A stretch of 64,000 bases of DNA from Chloroflexus islandicus (lineage in GTDB: Bacteria; Chloroflexota; Chloroflexia; Chloroflexales; Chloroflexaceae): NCBI RefSeq assembly GCF_001650695.1, contig NZ_LWQS01000043.1:1-64000 (forward strand). The letters are read 5' to 3'. Below the pieces are notes generated by a model. The model made no database searches. It was not told the origin of the DNA and worked only from the letters and a program-made list of their open reading frames with translations. Shown here piece by piece: positions 35,976 through 45,245 of the stretch (its first letter is position 1; each line of letters starts with the position of its first letter). A program made the position numbers and the translations under genes.

Positions 35976-37426
35976 CTAGTCAGCCGCGCCTTGGCTCGCC
36001 ACCGCCGCCCGGCTCTCGCTCACGCCGGCGATCGGGCGCTTGAGGACGTAGAGCATCCCAGCGGTGACCAACGTACCGGCCAGAATTGCAACGATGTACA
36101 TCGGCAAATTACCGACCGCGTTGGGGATGGGCAGCACGAAGATCCCGCCGTGCGGCACCGCCAGCGTCGCGCCGAAGACCATCGAGAGCGCGCCGGCCAC
36201 TGCCGAGCCAACCATAATCGAGGGAATGACGCGGAACGGATCCTTGGCGGCGAAGGGGATTGCGCCTTCGGTGATGAACGAGATGCCGAGCACTGCCGCC
36301 GCCTTGCCCGCCTCGCGCTCTTCGGCGGTGAAGCGATCCTTGAACAACAAGCTGGCCAGCGCCAAACCAAGCGGCGGGGTCATACCGGCAGCCATCACCG
36401 CCGCCATCGGCGTCGTCACTTGCGACGCCAGCAGACCGGTCGCGAAGGTATAGGCCGCCTTATTGACCGGGCCACCCATATCGAACGCCATCATCGCGCC
36501 GAGGATCAGGCCCAGCACCAGCGCGCTGCTCTGCTCCATGCTTTGCAGCCACGCGGTCAGTGCGTTCAACGCCGAGCTAACCGGCTGGCCGATGACGTAG
36601 ACCATCAGCAACCCGACAAACAGCGAGCTAAGCAAGGGCAGGATCAGCACTGGCTTCAGACCGGCCAGCGTCTTGGGCAGGTTAAGGTTGCGGTTGAGCC
36701 ACAGCGTAGCGTAGCCGGCGATGAACCCGGCCAAAATGCCGCCGAGGAAGCCCGAACCGGTGGACGAAGCCAGCATCCCGCCAATCATGCCGGGCGCTAG
36801 ACCGGGCCGGTCAGCGATTGAGAAGGCAATAAAGCCGGCCAGAATTGGCACCATCAGGGCAAAGGCCGACGGGCCGCCGATCTGGAACAAGGCCCACCCC
36901 AACGTCCCGCGATTCGCATCCTCGTAGACATAGATGCCGCCAAAGGCAAACGCGAGCGCGATCAACAGACCACCAGCGACCACAAACGGCAGCATATAGC
37001 TGACGCCGGTCATCAAGTGCTTGTACGGGCCAGCCACGCCAGCCGCGCGGGCCGCCTTCGCCGCCGCCACTTGATCAACGAGATCGGCGCTAGCCGGTGC
37101 CGCAGCCCCCGCCGTCTTCGGCTTCGCCTGCTCGAGCGCCGTCTTCACCACTGCCGCACCGTCGTGAATCGCCGCCTTCGTGCTCGTCTCGTAAATCCGC
37201 TTGCCGGCAAACCGGCTCAGATCGACCTTGGTATCAGCCGCGATAATCACCACCTCAGCAGCGGCAATATCCGCCGCGGTCAGGGTGTTTTCTGCGCCGA
37301 CCGACCCCTGCGTCTCGACCTTAATCGTATGACCGAGACTCTCCGCCCCGCGCTGCAAGCCCTCGGCAGCCATAAAGGTATGGGCAATGCCGGTAGGGCA
37401 CGACGTGATCGCACAATAAGCGCCAT
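35976..37426 (-). CDS. fruA: Fructose PTS EIIBC (frameshifted near its 5' end)
   Basis: Fructose-specific PTS permease with an N-terminal EIIB domain (about 100 aa), an Ala/Lys-rich linker and a C-terminal EIIC membrane domain with 8-9 helices ([31 protein letters not shown]). The continuous frame only begins at ATG 37373, after the EIIB active site. The bases just upstream in that frame encode [13 protein letters not shown], the phospho-Cys motif, but have no start codon. The proper ATG at 37424-37426, with GGAGG six bases before it, encodes MALIV in the other frame. One base is missing near 37411-37412. This may be a real inactivating mutation or a sequence error. Confidence 0.88.
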
Positions 37427-37457
37427 GATGTTCCTCCCTCTGCTCCTTCCATGCGAC

Positions 37458-38426
37458 CTATTGACCAACAGGCGTCACTGGCGTGACAACCGGATCAACC
37501 TCAGTAACGACCACCTTCGCCGCCAAGGCCATCAATTCGGCGCGCGGCGGCAGATGCGCGCCGATGGAACCGAGCGCCGCCAGTGAAAAGGCGGTCGCGC
37601 GGCGGGCAATCTCAGCCAAGGTCAAACCCTCGACCAAACCGGCAATCGTACCGGCGACCATCGCATCACCTGCGCCGACGGTGCTCTTGACCGTCACCGG
37701 CGGCGGCACGGCATGCAACATGGTTGCGCCTTCACTAAAGATCGCACCCTGCGCTCCCATCGAGACAATGACCAGCGGCACTCCCATCTGGTTGATGCGG
37801 CGAGCCGCGGCTGCGGCGGCCTCTAGCCCATCGCCGGCCAGCAAATCGATCTGGCGCAGCTCGTCGAGGTTGGGCTTGACCAGCGCCGGCTGGGCCGGCA
37901 AACCGGCGGCCAGCGCCGGCCCGCTGACATCGAGCGCCACGGCGCGGTGGAACCGGCGCAAACGCGCCACCAATTCCGGCACAAACTCCACCGGCACGCC
38001 GGGAGGCAACTTACCGGCCAAGACAAACCACTCGTGATCGACGGCTAACTCATCAATCACCGCCAGCAGCGCATCGAGCGCGCCGGGAGGCGGCGGCAAA
38101 CCGGGCAGATTGATGTCGGTAGTCTGCTGGTTAGCCTCATCAACAATCTTGACCCCGATACGAGTCGCGCCCGGCACCCGCACAAAGCGATCGGCAATCC
38201 GTTTTGCAGCAAAATGGCGCTCAAAGATGTGCGGATTTTCCGCGCCGAGCAGGCCAGTGGCAGTGACGTTCAGCCCAAAATCGGCCAGAAACGACGCCAC
38301 ATTCACCCCTTTGCCGCCGGCGTCGCGCTGCATCGCCCGCGCCCGGTTCACCGTATTCGGCTGAAAATGATCGACAAAGACCGTCTGATCGATGGCTGGG
38401 TTGAGCGTAATCGTAGCAATCTTCAT
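37458..38426 (-). CDS. fruK: 1-phosphofructokinase
   Basis: FruK (322 aa) converts fructose-1-phosphate from the PTS to fructose-1,6-bisphosphate. PfkB family motifs are TLNPAIDQTVFVD at the start, GGKGVNVASFLADFG, and VGAGDAMVAGTIAG with the catalytic Asp. The ATG at 38426 overlaps the stop of the upstream EI fusion gene (ATGA), which supports it over the longer frame from 38456. fruA follows after 31 bases. Confidence 0.95.
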   Translation of the reverse strand: MKIATITLNPAIDQTVFVDHFQPNTVNRARAMQRDAGGKGVNVASFLADFGLNVTATGLLGAENPHIFERHFAAKRIADRFVRVPGATRIGVKIVDEANQQTTDINLPGLPPPPGALDALLAVIDELAVDHEWFVLAGKLPPGVPVEFVPELVARLRRFHRAVALDVSGPALAAGLPAQPALVKPNLDELRQIDLLAGDGLEAAAAAARRINQMGVPLVIVSMGAQGAIFSEGATMLHAVPPPVTVKSTVGAGDAMVAGTIAGLVEGLTLAEIARRATAFSLAALGSIGAHLPPRAELMALAAKVVVTEVDPVVTPVTPVGQ

Positions 38427-40885
38427 AGCGCGCGCACCTCCGCTGCACTGCGACACGCCAGCGCCCGCCGCGCCAGCTCGCGCAGATCGGCGACGCTGAG
38501 GCCGCGCAGATGCGCTTTGATGGTCGCGACACTGGGAATGCTGACGCTCAACTCATGCACACCTAAACCAACCAAAATCGCCGCACCAAGCGGATCGCTG
38601 GCGATGCCGCCGCACACCCCTACCCAGCGTCCGGCGCTCGCCGCTCCTTCGACGGTACGGGCAATCGTGCGCAACACCGCCGGATGCAGGCTATCGGCTT
38701 GGCGGGCCAATTCGGGATGGAGCCGATCCATCGCCAGCACATACTGGGTCAGATCGTTGGTGCCGATCGAGAAGAAATCGACCTCGGCAGCCAGCACATC
38801 GGCCAGCATCGCCGCCGACGGCACCTCAACCATAATCCCGATCTCAACCGGCGGCGCATTGAGCTCGGCCCGGATCCGTTCGGCAATCGCCTTCGCCTGC
38901 TGCACCTCCTCGAGCGTCGCCACCATCGGGAACATGATCTTGAGCGGGCCGTGCCGCGCGGCGCGGTAGATCGCGCGCAGTTGCGGCTCGAACAGATCGG
39001 GCCGGCGCAGACAGAGCCGCAACCCGCGAATGCCGAGGAACGAATTGTCTTCGCGGGGAATGTTGAGGTACGGCACCTCTTTGTCGCCGCCAATGTCGAG
39101 CGTGCGGATGATCAACGGACGGCCAGCCATTGTCTCGACCATCGTCCGGTAGGCTTCGTACTGCTCCTCTTCGTCAGGCGCGCTCTCGCGCTCGATAAAG
39201 AGAAACTCGGTACGCATCAAGCCCACGCCGTCGGCTCCGTTTTCGATCGCGCGCGCCGCATCGGCCACCCGATTGACATTGGCCGCTACCTCAATCTGCA
39301 CCCCATCGCGGGTGATCGCCGGCTGGTGGCGAGTGGCAAACGCCACTGCCTGCGCTTGATCCAAGCCGGCCCGCAACGCGCGCGCCGTCTCGACATCAGC
39401 CGCCGAGGGCCGCAGATAGAGCTGGCCGTGAAAACCATCGAGAATCGCCGGGGTGCCATCTTCGATGTCCAGCACCGCCTCGCCGGCGGCGACAATCGCT
39501 GGCAAACCGAGCGAACGAGCAATAATCGCGGTGTGTGAAGTTGGGCCGCCCAACGCTGTGCATAACCCCAACACACTATCAGGATCGAGCGTGGCGGTAT
39601 CGGAAGGAGTCAGATCATCGGCGACCAAAAGCGCCGGCTCGGCCAAGCTGATAAACGGCATCTCGCCAAGGCCGAGCAGATGGCGTAACACGCGCTGGCC
39701 AACGTCGCTCAGATCAACTGCCCGCCCGGCCAAGACCGGATCATCAAGCTTCTCAAGCTGGGCCACGCGGGCAGCGATCGTCTGCTGCCAAGCCCACGCT
39801 GCGCTATGGCCATCGAAAATCCGGCTGACCGTCTCGCGCACCAGCGCCGGATCGGCCAGCAACTCGGCGTGAGCGCGAAAGATCGCCGCGCGCGACGAAC
39901 CGAGCCGGCGCGAGACCTCGCCAGCGACCAGCTCTAACTCACTGCGTGCCGCCGCCAGCGCATTCTCAAGCGCCGCCGCCTCGCTCATCCGATCACTAGG
40001 GTTATCGGTAATCACAAGCGGCGCGCGGCGATAGTGGCGGATGGGGCCGATCGCCAACCCCTCGGCAGCGCCAATCCCGTTGATCGTCGCCGCGACATGC
40101 TGGGGAGTCCAATCGCGATACGCCAACTGCGGACGATGCGCCGTCTCTGGCTCGACCGGCTCTTCACCCATGCCTGACGCCACCAGCGCCTGCAACGCCG
40201 CTAACGCAGCCGCCGCATCAGGCCCTTGGGCCGAAATCGTCACCGTTGCGCCTGCACTCACGCCCAACTGCAACAGGCTGAGCAAACTCTTGCCGTCGGC
40301 CACCGTCTCGCCGTAGCGCACCCGGATCGCGGATTGAAACCGCTTTGCGGTTTCGACAAACGCAGCCGCCGGACGGGCGTGCAAACCGGTCGGGTTCTGG
40401 ATCGTCACTGGTACGGCGTGCTCATAATCGGTCGCCGGCGGGGCCGGCGGGGCCGGACGCTCGCCGGTCAGCGCTTCGACAATATCCGCCGGATCGCGGG
40501 TTTGGCGCAGTTTGGCGACCAGCGCTGCATCGCCAAGCACACGGGTCAAGCGGCGCAACACATCAATATGCTCATCGGAACGGGCGGCAATGCCGACGAT
40601 CAAATGCGCCGTCTCGCCGTCATTCCACGGCGTGCCTGCGGGAACTTGCAGCACGGCGATGCCGGTTTCACGGATGAGATCGCGGTCTTCGGGTTTGCCG
40701 TGGGGGATAGCGATGCCGTTGCCGAGGAAGGTATTGGCCAGCTTTTCACGGGCTAGCATGCTCTCGATATAAGCGGGCTGGATATTGCCGGCCTGCACCA
40801 GCACCTGCCCAACCTGCCGGATCGCATCTTCCTTCGAGGTCGCGACCGCGCCAATGCGGACACTCGCAGCCGTCAGCTTCAACAT
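38423..40885 (-). CDS. PTS fusion protein: EIIA(Fru)-HPr-Enzyme I
   Basis: An 820-aa fusion that holds all soluble PTS parts. Residues 1-145 are EIIA-Fru with His62 (AIPHGKP). Residues 154-240 are HPr with His169 (TGLHARPAA). Residues about 265-820 are Enzyme I with the phosphohistidine His451 ([18 protein letters not shown]), the PEP-binding [12 protein letters not shown]-like stretch and the C-terminal active Cys in [10 protein letters not shown]. It takes phosphate from PEP and passes it to the FruA EIIB cysteine. The same domain order is known in FPr/multiphosphoryl proteins of proteobacteria. First gene of the fru operon, divergent from the DeoR gene. Confidence 0.95.
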   Translation of the reverse strand: MLKLTAASVRIGAVATSKEDAIRQVGQVLVQAGNIQPAYIESMLAREKLANTFLGNGIAIPHGKPEDRDLIRETGIAVLQVPAGTPWNDGETAHLIVGIAARSDEHIDVLRRLTRVLGDAALVAKLRQTRDPADIVEALTGERPAPPAPPATDYEHAVPVTIQNPTGLHARPAAAFVETAKRFQSAIRVRYGETVADGKSLLSLLQLGVSAGATVTISAQGPDAAAALAALQALVASGMGEEPVEPETAHRPQLAYRDWTPQHVAATINGIGAAEGLAIGPIRHYRRAPLVITDNPSDRMSEAAALENALAAARSELELVAGEVSRRLGSSRAAIFRAHAELLADPALVRETVSRIFDGHSAAWAWQQTIAARVAQLEKLDDPVLAGRAVDLSDVGQRVLRHLLGLGEMPFISLAEPALLVADDLTPSDTATLDPDSVLGLCTALGGPTSHTAIIARSLGLPAIVAAGEAVLDIEDGTPAILDGFHGQLYLRPSAADVETARALRAGLDQAQAVAFATRHQPAITRDGVQIEVAANVNRVADAARAIENGADGVGLMRTEFLFIERESAPDEEEQYEAYRTMVETMAGRPLIIRTLDIGGDKEVPYLNIPREDNSFLGIRGLRLCLRRPDLFEPQLRAIYRAARHGPLKIMFPMVATLEEVQQAKAIAERIRAELNAPPVEIGIMVEVPSAAMLADVLAAEVDFFSIGTNDLTQYVLAMDRLHPELARQADSLHPAVLRTIARTVEGAASAGRWVGVCGGIASDPLGAAILVGLGVHELSVSIPSVATIKAHLRGLSVADLRELARRALACRSAAEVRAL

Positions 40886-41052
40886 ACAGCACTCCTCTGT
40901 GCGCCAGCCTGCGTAGGCTGGGTAGGCCTAGACCGCCGCAACGGTGCGGTCATGCGACAACTCGCCGTGATGAAACGCGACCGGGTAAGGCGAGGTTGCT
41001 TGTATGGCCAATGTTCGTTGCCGGGATGTCATCGGTATCGTTTGATGACTTG

Positions 41053-41097
41053 ATCATATCATACATTTTCGTTTTGTCAATAGATGATTTTCGTTTG
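41053..41097 (-). promoter_or_regulatory. fru operon promoter with two DeoR-type boxes
   Basis: On the minus strand TTGACA (41080-41075) and TATGAT (41058-41053) are 16 bases apart. The box CAAACGAAAAT (plus-strand ATTTTCGTTTG, 41087-41097) lies just upstream of the -35, and a second copy (ATTTTCGTTTT, 41065-41075) fills the spacer. The two boxes are 22 bases apart, about two helical turns, so a dimer or tetramer of the divergent DeoR protein could bind both. Confidence 0.8.
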
Positions 41098-41167
41098 ATT
41101 TTGTTTTTCATGTAGAACCGCACAGCCGTGCGGCTCTACAGGCGCCCAACGGTTATGGATCATCCCC

Positions 41168-41219
41168 TTGACGCTGGTCATGCCGGTACCGTACAATACA
41201 AACGCAACCAAACGAAAAT
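41168..41219 (+). promoter_or_regulatory. Promoter and operator of the DeoR regulator gene
   Basis: TTGACG (41168-41173) and TACAAT (41192-41197) are 18 bases apart. Immediately downstream lie CAAACGCAAC and CAAACGAAAAT (41209-41219), the same word as in the fru promoter but reversed relative to it. This implies autorepression. The ribosome site GGAG follows at 41231. Confidence 0.75.
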
Positions 41220-41242
41220 CAATCACAACCGGAGATAGATCA

Positions 41243-42040
41243 ATGCAACCGGATGACAACGCGATCGGCGAACGCAGCCCGCTCATGCTCGACCGGCGCA
41301 GCCGGATCGCTGAATTGGTGCGGCAACGCGGCTCGGTGCGGGTTAACGAACTGGCCGAGTTTTTTGGCGTGACGCCGGTGACGATCCGCAACGATTTGGC
41401 TGCACTCGAACGCGAGGGGGTGCTGATCCGCGATCACGGCGGCGCGGTGGCGTTACCGGCGACCAGCGCGCTGATCGCGTTCGAGCAACGGGCCGGCATC
41501 CGGCTCGAAGCCAAGGCCCGCATCGGCGCCGCCGCCGCCCAACTGGTCAATCCCGGCGACACGATCTTGCTTGACGCCGGCACAACCGTGGTCGAGATGG
41601 TCAAACACTTACGCCAGCGCACGCCGCTGACCGTCGTCACCAACGCCTTGAACGTGGTGATCGAGCTGCGCCATCTCAGCGACGTGCAGGTCTGGATGCT
41701 CGGCGGCGCCGTCAATTACGCCACCTTCGGCACACTGGGGCCGCTGGTCGAGCAGAATCTAGCTCATCTGGTGGTCGAGAAGCTGTTTCTGGCCGCCGAG
41801 TCGGTCGACTCAAGCTACGGCGTGACCGACTCGACCAGCGAGATCGCTCAAACCAAGCGCGCGTTGGCCCACGCCGCCCGCCGGATTATTCTGCTGGCCG
41901 ATTCGAGCAAGTGGCAGCGGCGCGGGTTTATTAAGGTGTTGCCGCTTGAGTCGATCGAAACGGTGATTACCGACACCGACTTGCCCGAGATCGATCTGCG
42001 CCGTATGGAAGAGGCCGGCGTGCGGGTTATACTGGTGTAG
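41243..42040 (+). CDS. DeoR-family regulator of the fructose operon
   Basis: A 265-aa DeoR/GlpR-type repressor. Residues about 15-70 are the helix-turn-helix (RRSRIAELVRQRGSVRVNELAEFFGVTPVTIRNDL), and the rest is the sugar-phosphate sensing domain (DAGTTVVEMVKHL, LADSSKW near the C-terminus, with the conserved Asp and Lys). By position it should sense fructose-1-phosphate and act on the divergent fru operon. The ATG at 41243 follows GGAGA; the frame upstream is promoter DNA. Confidence 0.93.
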   Translation: MQPDDNAIGERSPLMLDRRSRIAELVRQRGSVRVNELAEFFGVTPVTIRNDLAALEREGVLIRDHGGAVALPATSALIAFEQRAGIRLEAKARIGAAAAQLVNPGDTILLDAGTTVVEMVKHLRQRTPLTVVTNALNVVIELRHLSDVQVWMLGGAVNYATFGTLGPLVEQNLAHLVVEKLFLAAESVDSSYGVTDSTSEIAQTKRALAHAARRIILLADSSKWQRRGFIKVLPLESIETVITDTDLPEIDLRRMEEAGVRVILV

Positions 42041-42408
42041 AAGGCGCAAAGCGAGCAGAGACGCGAAGTGATCTAAACGCAAAGGCGCAAAGAGCGCAGA
42101 GGACGCGAAGGTTTTTTAGGTTGGGTAAGAGCGTGCTTGGCGCCATCCCTACAAAACCCTCTGCGCCCTTCGCGCCCTTCGCGTCTTTGCGTTAAAAATC
42201 TCTGCGCTCTCTGCGTCCTTTGCGCCTTTGCGTTTATCATCTCTTTGCGTCTTTGCCCCCTCTGCGCCTTTGCCTCGTGTGCGTCTTTGCCCCCTCTGCG
42301 CCTTTGCCTCGTGTGCGTCTTTGCTCCCTCTGCGCCTTTGCCTCGTGTGCGTCTTTGCCCCCTCTGCGCCGCTACTGTTAGAGTTTCACTAGAACTTGGC
42401 CGCTGCCA
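42041..42408. repeat. Long inverted-repeat element copy 2 plus a 34-bp tandem repeat
   Basis: Positions 42041-42230 repeat the element at 35788, including the centre GGTTTTTTAGGTTGGGTAAG. From about 42249 to 42370 a 34-base unit beginning GTGTGCGTCTTTGC starts at 42277, 42311 and 42345. The upper strand changes from purine-rich to pyrimidine-rich across the element. No gene is seen. Confidence 0.85.
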
Positions 42409-42437
42409 TTGACACGCTTCGGCGTGCGTTTCACAAT
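42409..42437 (+). promoter_or_regulatory. Possible lon promoter
   Basis: TTGACA at 42409-42414 and CACAAT at 42432-42437 are 17 bases apart. The spacer holds a CACGC-TTCG-GCGTG hairpin sequence. A GCGGAA/TTCCGC hairpin follows at 42447-42464, before the ribosome site GGGAG. No CIRCE-like heat-shock element was seen. Confidence 0.5.
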
Positions 42438-42485
42438 ACCAATAGTGCGGAATAGTTGTTCCGCTTACCAATCGGGAGACGCGCT

Positions 42486-44924
42486 ATGAGTGACGAGACG
42501 CTGCACGACCAACCGAGCGAAGAGACCCCAGAGACGCTGCCGCTGATTCCGCTCGAAGGGGCAGTGGTCTTTCCCTATACTGTGGTCAGTTTGACCCTCG
42601 ATGAGCTGGGGGCAGCGGCGGCTGAGGCAGCCGCGCGCGAGGGGCGCAAGGTGTTGCTGGCCGCGCGCCGGCCCGATCCGCCGGCTGATGCCCCAATTAC
42701 CGATCAGCTCTTTCGGGTTGGCGTGGTGGCCCGGATTGAGCAGATCGGCACATTGCCCACCGGTGCGACCGGTGTGGTGGTACGCGGGTTGGTGCGCGCC
42801 GAACTGATCGAAGCCACCCAGACCACGCCTTACCTGCGCTTCCGCTTCACCCGCCGGCCCGATGTCTTCGAGCGCACGCCGGAACTTGAACAGTTGATGG
42901 TCGAAGTGCATGCCGCCATCGACGCCGTGCTCGAATTGCGCCCCGGCGTCACTCAAGAGATCCGCAATTTCGTGCGCTCGATCGACGATCCCGGCCATCT
43001 GGCCGATAATACCGGCTATTCGCCCGATTACACCTTCGCCGAACGGCAAGAGCTGCTCGAAACCTTCGATGTGGTCGAGCGGCTGCGCAAGGTGCGCGAG
43101 TTCTACCGCAAGCATTTTGCTGTGCTCGAAGTGCAGGCTCGCCTGCGCCAAGAGGTGCAAGAGAGTGCGGCCAAGCAGCAGCGCGAGTTTTACCTGCGCC
43201 AGCAGTTGAAGGCGATTCAAAAGGAGTTGGGGGAAGATAGTAGCGAAGCGGCCGAGCTCGACGATCTGCGCCAGAAGCTGGCCGCTGCCAACCTGCCGGA
43301 AGTAGCGCGCAAAGAGGCCGACCGCGAGTTGAACCGGCTGGCCCGGATTAACGCGAGCTCGCCGGAATATCAGATGGTGCGCACCTACCTTGAGTGGTTG
43401 GCTGAATTGCCGTGGAATATCTATACCGGCCAGCCGATTGACATCGCCTATGCCCGGCAAGTGCTCGACGAAGACCATCACGGCTTGCAGAAGGTGAAAG
43501 AGCGCATCCTCGAATATCTGGCGGTCAAGCAGCGCCGCGCGCTGTTGGGGGAAGAAAACTTGCGCGCTAACCGCGAGCCGATCCTCGCCTTCGTTGGCCC
43601 TCCCGGCGTCGGCAAGACCAGCCTCGGCCAGAGCATTGCCCGCGCTTTGGGACGCAGCTTCGTGCGCATGAGTTTAGGCGGCGTGCGCGACGAAGCCGAG
43701 CTGCGCGGCTTCCGCCGCACCTATATCGGTTCGCAGCCGGGCCGGATCATCCAAGAGCTGCGCCGCGCCGGTACCGCCGATCCGGTGATTTTGCTCGATG
43801 AAATTGACAAACTCGGCATGGATTACCGCGGCGACCCAGCCGCCGCGCTGCTTGAGGTGCTTGACCCGGAACAGAACCACACCTTCACCGATCACTATCT
43901 CAATCTGCCGTTCGATCTCTCGCGGGTGCTGTTCCTTGCCACCGCCAACACGTGGGATACGGTGCCGCCGGCGTTGCGCGACCGCATGGAGGTAATCGAA
44001 CTGTCGGGGTACATCGAAGACGAGAAGGTGCAGATCGCGCAGAGCCATCTCGTGCCGCGCCAGTTGCGCGCCAACGGTTTGCGCCCCGAAGAGGCGACGG
44101 TGAGTGAAGAAGCGCTACGCTGCATTATCAACGAATACACCCGCGAAGCCGGCGTGCGCAACCTCGAACGGTCGATTGGCGCGGTGCTGCGCAAAGTTGC
44201 CCGCCGCCTCAGCGAAGGCGAGATCGACCCGGCCAGCTTGCCGTTCGTGGTTGATGCCGCCTTCGTGCGCACGGCCTTAGGCCGGCCCCGCTTCACCAAC
44301 GAAACCCGCGAGCGGATCGACCAACCCGGCGTGGCGATTGGGTTGGTCTGGACGCCGGTCGGCGGTGATATTATCTTTGTTGAGGCGAGTGCGGTGGAAG
44401 GGAAGAAGGAGCTGCGGATCACCGGCCAGCTCGGCGATGTCATGCGCGAGAGCGCCGAAGCTGCGCTGACCTACGTCCGTTCGCGCGCCCGCTCGCTCGG
44501 CATCGAACCGGATTTCTTCGAGACCCACGCCATCCATATTCACGTGCCGGCGGGAGCCGTGCCCAAAGACGGCCCCTCGGCGGGGATTACGATGGCGACG
44601 GCGTTGGCTTCAGCCGCCACTGGCCGGCTGGTGCGTGACGACATCGCCATGACCGGCGAAATTTCGCTGCGGGGGAGGGTGCTGCCCATCGGCGGCATCA
44701 AAGAGAAGGCGCTCGGCGCGCACCGGGCCGGGATTCGCACCATCATTCTGCCCAAGCGCAACATGCTCGACCTCGACGACCTGCCGTCCGCCGTCAGCGC
44801 CGAGATGACCTTCATCCCGGTCGAAACCCTCGACGAGGTGTTGAGCGTTGCCCTGCTGCCGCCGGGTGAAACTGCCCCAACCATCACGGTAACGCAACCG
44901 GCGGGAGAGGTGCCGGTGGGGTGA
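42486..44924 (+). CDS. lon: ATP-dependent protease Lon
   Basis: Lon (812 aa) degrades damaged and short-lived cytoplasmic proteins. The N-terminal substrate domain spans residues 20-215. The AAA+ domain has Walker A GPPGVGKT (371-378), [10 protein letters not shown] and the [14 protein letters not shown] stretch typical of Lon. The protease domain has Ser698 in KDGPSAG and Lys741 in GGIKEK, 43 residues apart as in Escherichia coli Lon. The ATG at 42486 has GGGAGA upstream. Length is normal. Confidence 0.97.
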   Translation: MSDETLHDQPSEETPETLPLIPLEGAVVFPYTVVSLTLDELGAAAAEAAAREGRKVLLAARRPDPPADAPITDQLFRVGVVARIEQIGTLPTGATGVVVRGLVRAELIEATQTTPYLRFRFTRRPDVFERTPELEQLMVEVHAAIDAVLELRPGVTQEIRNFVRSIDDPGHLADNTGYSPDYTFAERQELLETFDVVERLRKVREFYRKHFAVLEVQARLRQEVQESAAKQQREFYLRQQLKAIQKELGEDSSEAAELDDLRQKLAAANLPEVARKEADRELNRLARINASSPEYQMVRTYLEWLAELPWNIYTGQPIDIAYARQVLDEDHHGLQKVKERILEYLAVKQRRALLGEENLRANREPILAFVGPPGVGKTSLGQSIARALGRSFVRMSLGGVRDEAELRGFRRTYIGSQPGRIIQELRRAGTADPVILLDEIDKLGMDYRGDPAAALLEVLDPEQNHTFTDHYLNLPFDLSRVLFLATANTWDTVPPALRDRMEVIELSGYIEDEKVQIAQSHLVPRQLRANGLRPEEATVSEEALRCIINEYTREAGVRNLERSIGAVLRKVARRLSEGEIDPASLPFVVDAAFVRTALGRPRFTNETRERIDQPGVAIGLVWTPVGGDIIFVEASAVEGKKELRITGQLGDVMRESAEAALTYVRSRARSLGIEPDFFETHAIHIHVPAGAVPKDGPSAGITMATALASAATGRLVRDDIAMTGEISLRGRVLPIGGIKEKALGAHRAGIRTIILPKRNMLDLDDLPSAVSAEMTFIPVETLDEVLSVALLPPGETAPTITVTQPAGEVPVG

Positions 44925-44938
44925 TATGGCATCGATAG

Positions 44939-45224
44939 GAGCCGCACCGCCGTGCGGCTCTACAATTGCATCTATCCAGTACAAACATTGGAGCCGCACC
45001 GCCGTGCGGCTCTACAATTGCATCTATCCGGTACAAACATTGGAGCCGCACCGCCGTGCGGCTCTACAAATTGCATCTATATCTGTACAAACATGGGAGC
45101 CGCACCACCGTGCGGCTCTACAATTGCATCTATCCGGTACAAACATTGGAGCCGCACCGCCGTGCGGCTCTACAAATTGCATCTATATCTGTACAAACAT
45201 GGGAGCCGCACCACCGTGCGGCTC
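44939..45224. repeat. Array of six GC palindromes between lon and dabA
   Basis: A 22-base palindrome whose arm is GAGCCGCACC/GTGCGGCTC starts at 44939, 44991, 45043, 45097, 45149 and 45203 (spacing 52-54). The intervening 30-32 bases are nearly the same in each unit (ATTGCATCTATCCGGTACAA or ATTGCATCTATATCTGTACA), alternating between two versions in the later units. The array fills the whole space between two convergent genes and probably ends transcription from both sides. Central bases vary (CACCGCCGTG, CACCACCGTG). Confidence 0.9.
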
Positions 45225-45245
45225 CAATGACTGCATCAGGTGATG

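Noticed and set aside
37405-37426. Programmed ribosomal frameshift as the explanation for fruA
   Set aside because: The sequence CTT ATT GTG CGA contains no slippery heptamer and no obvious stimulator; a single-base deletion or sequence error is simpler.
44939-45224. CRISPR-like array (22-base repeats, 30-32-base spacers)
   Set aside because: The spacers are nearly identical to each other, the repeat is a full palindrome found singly elsewhere, and there are no cas genes.
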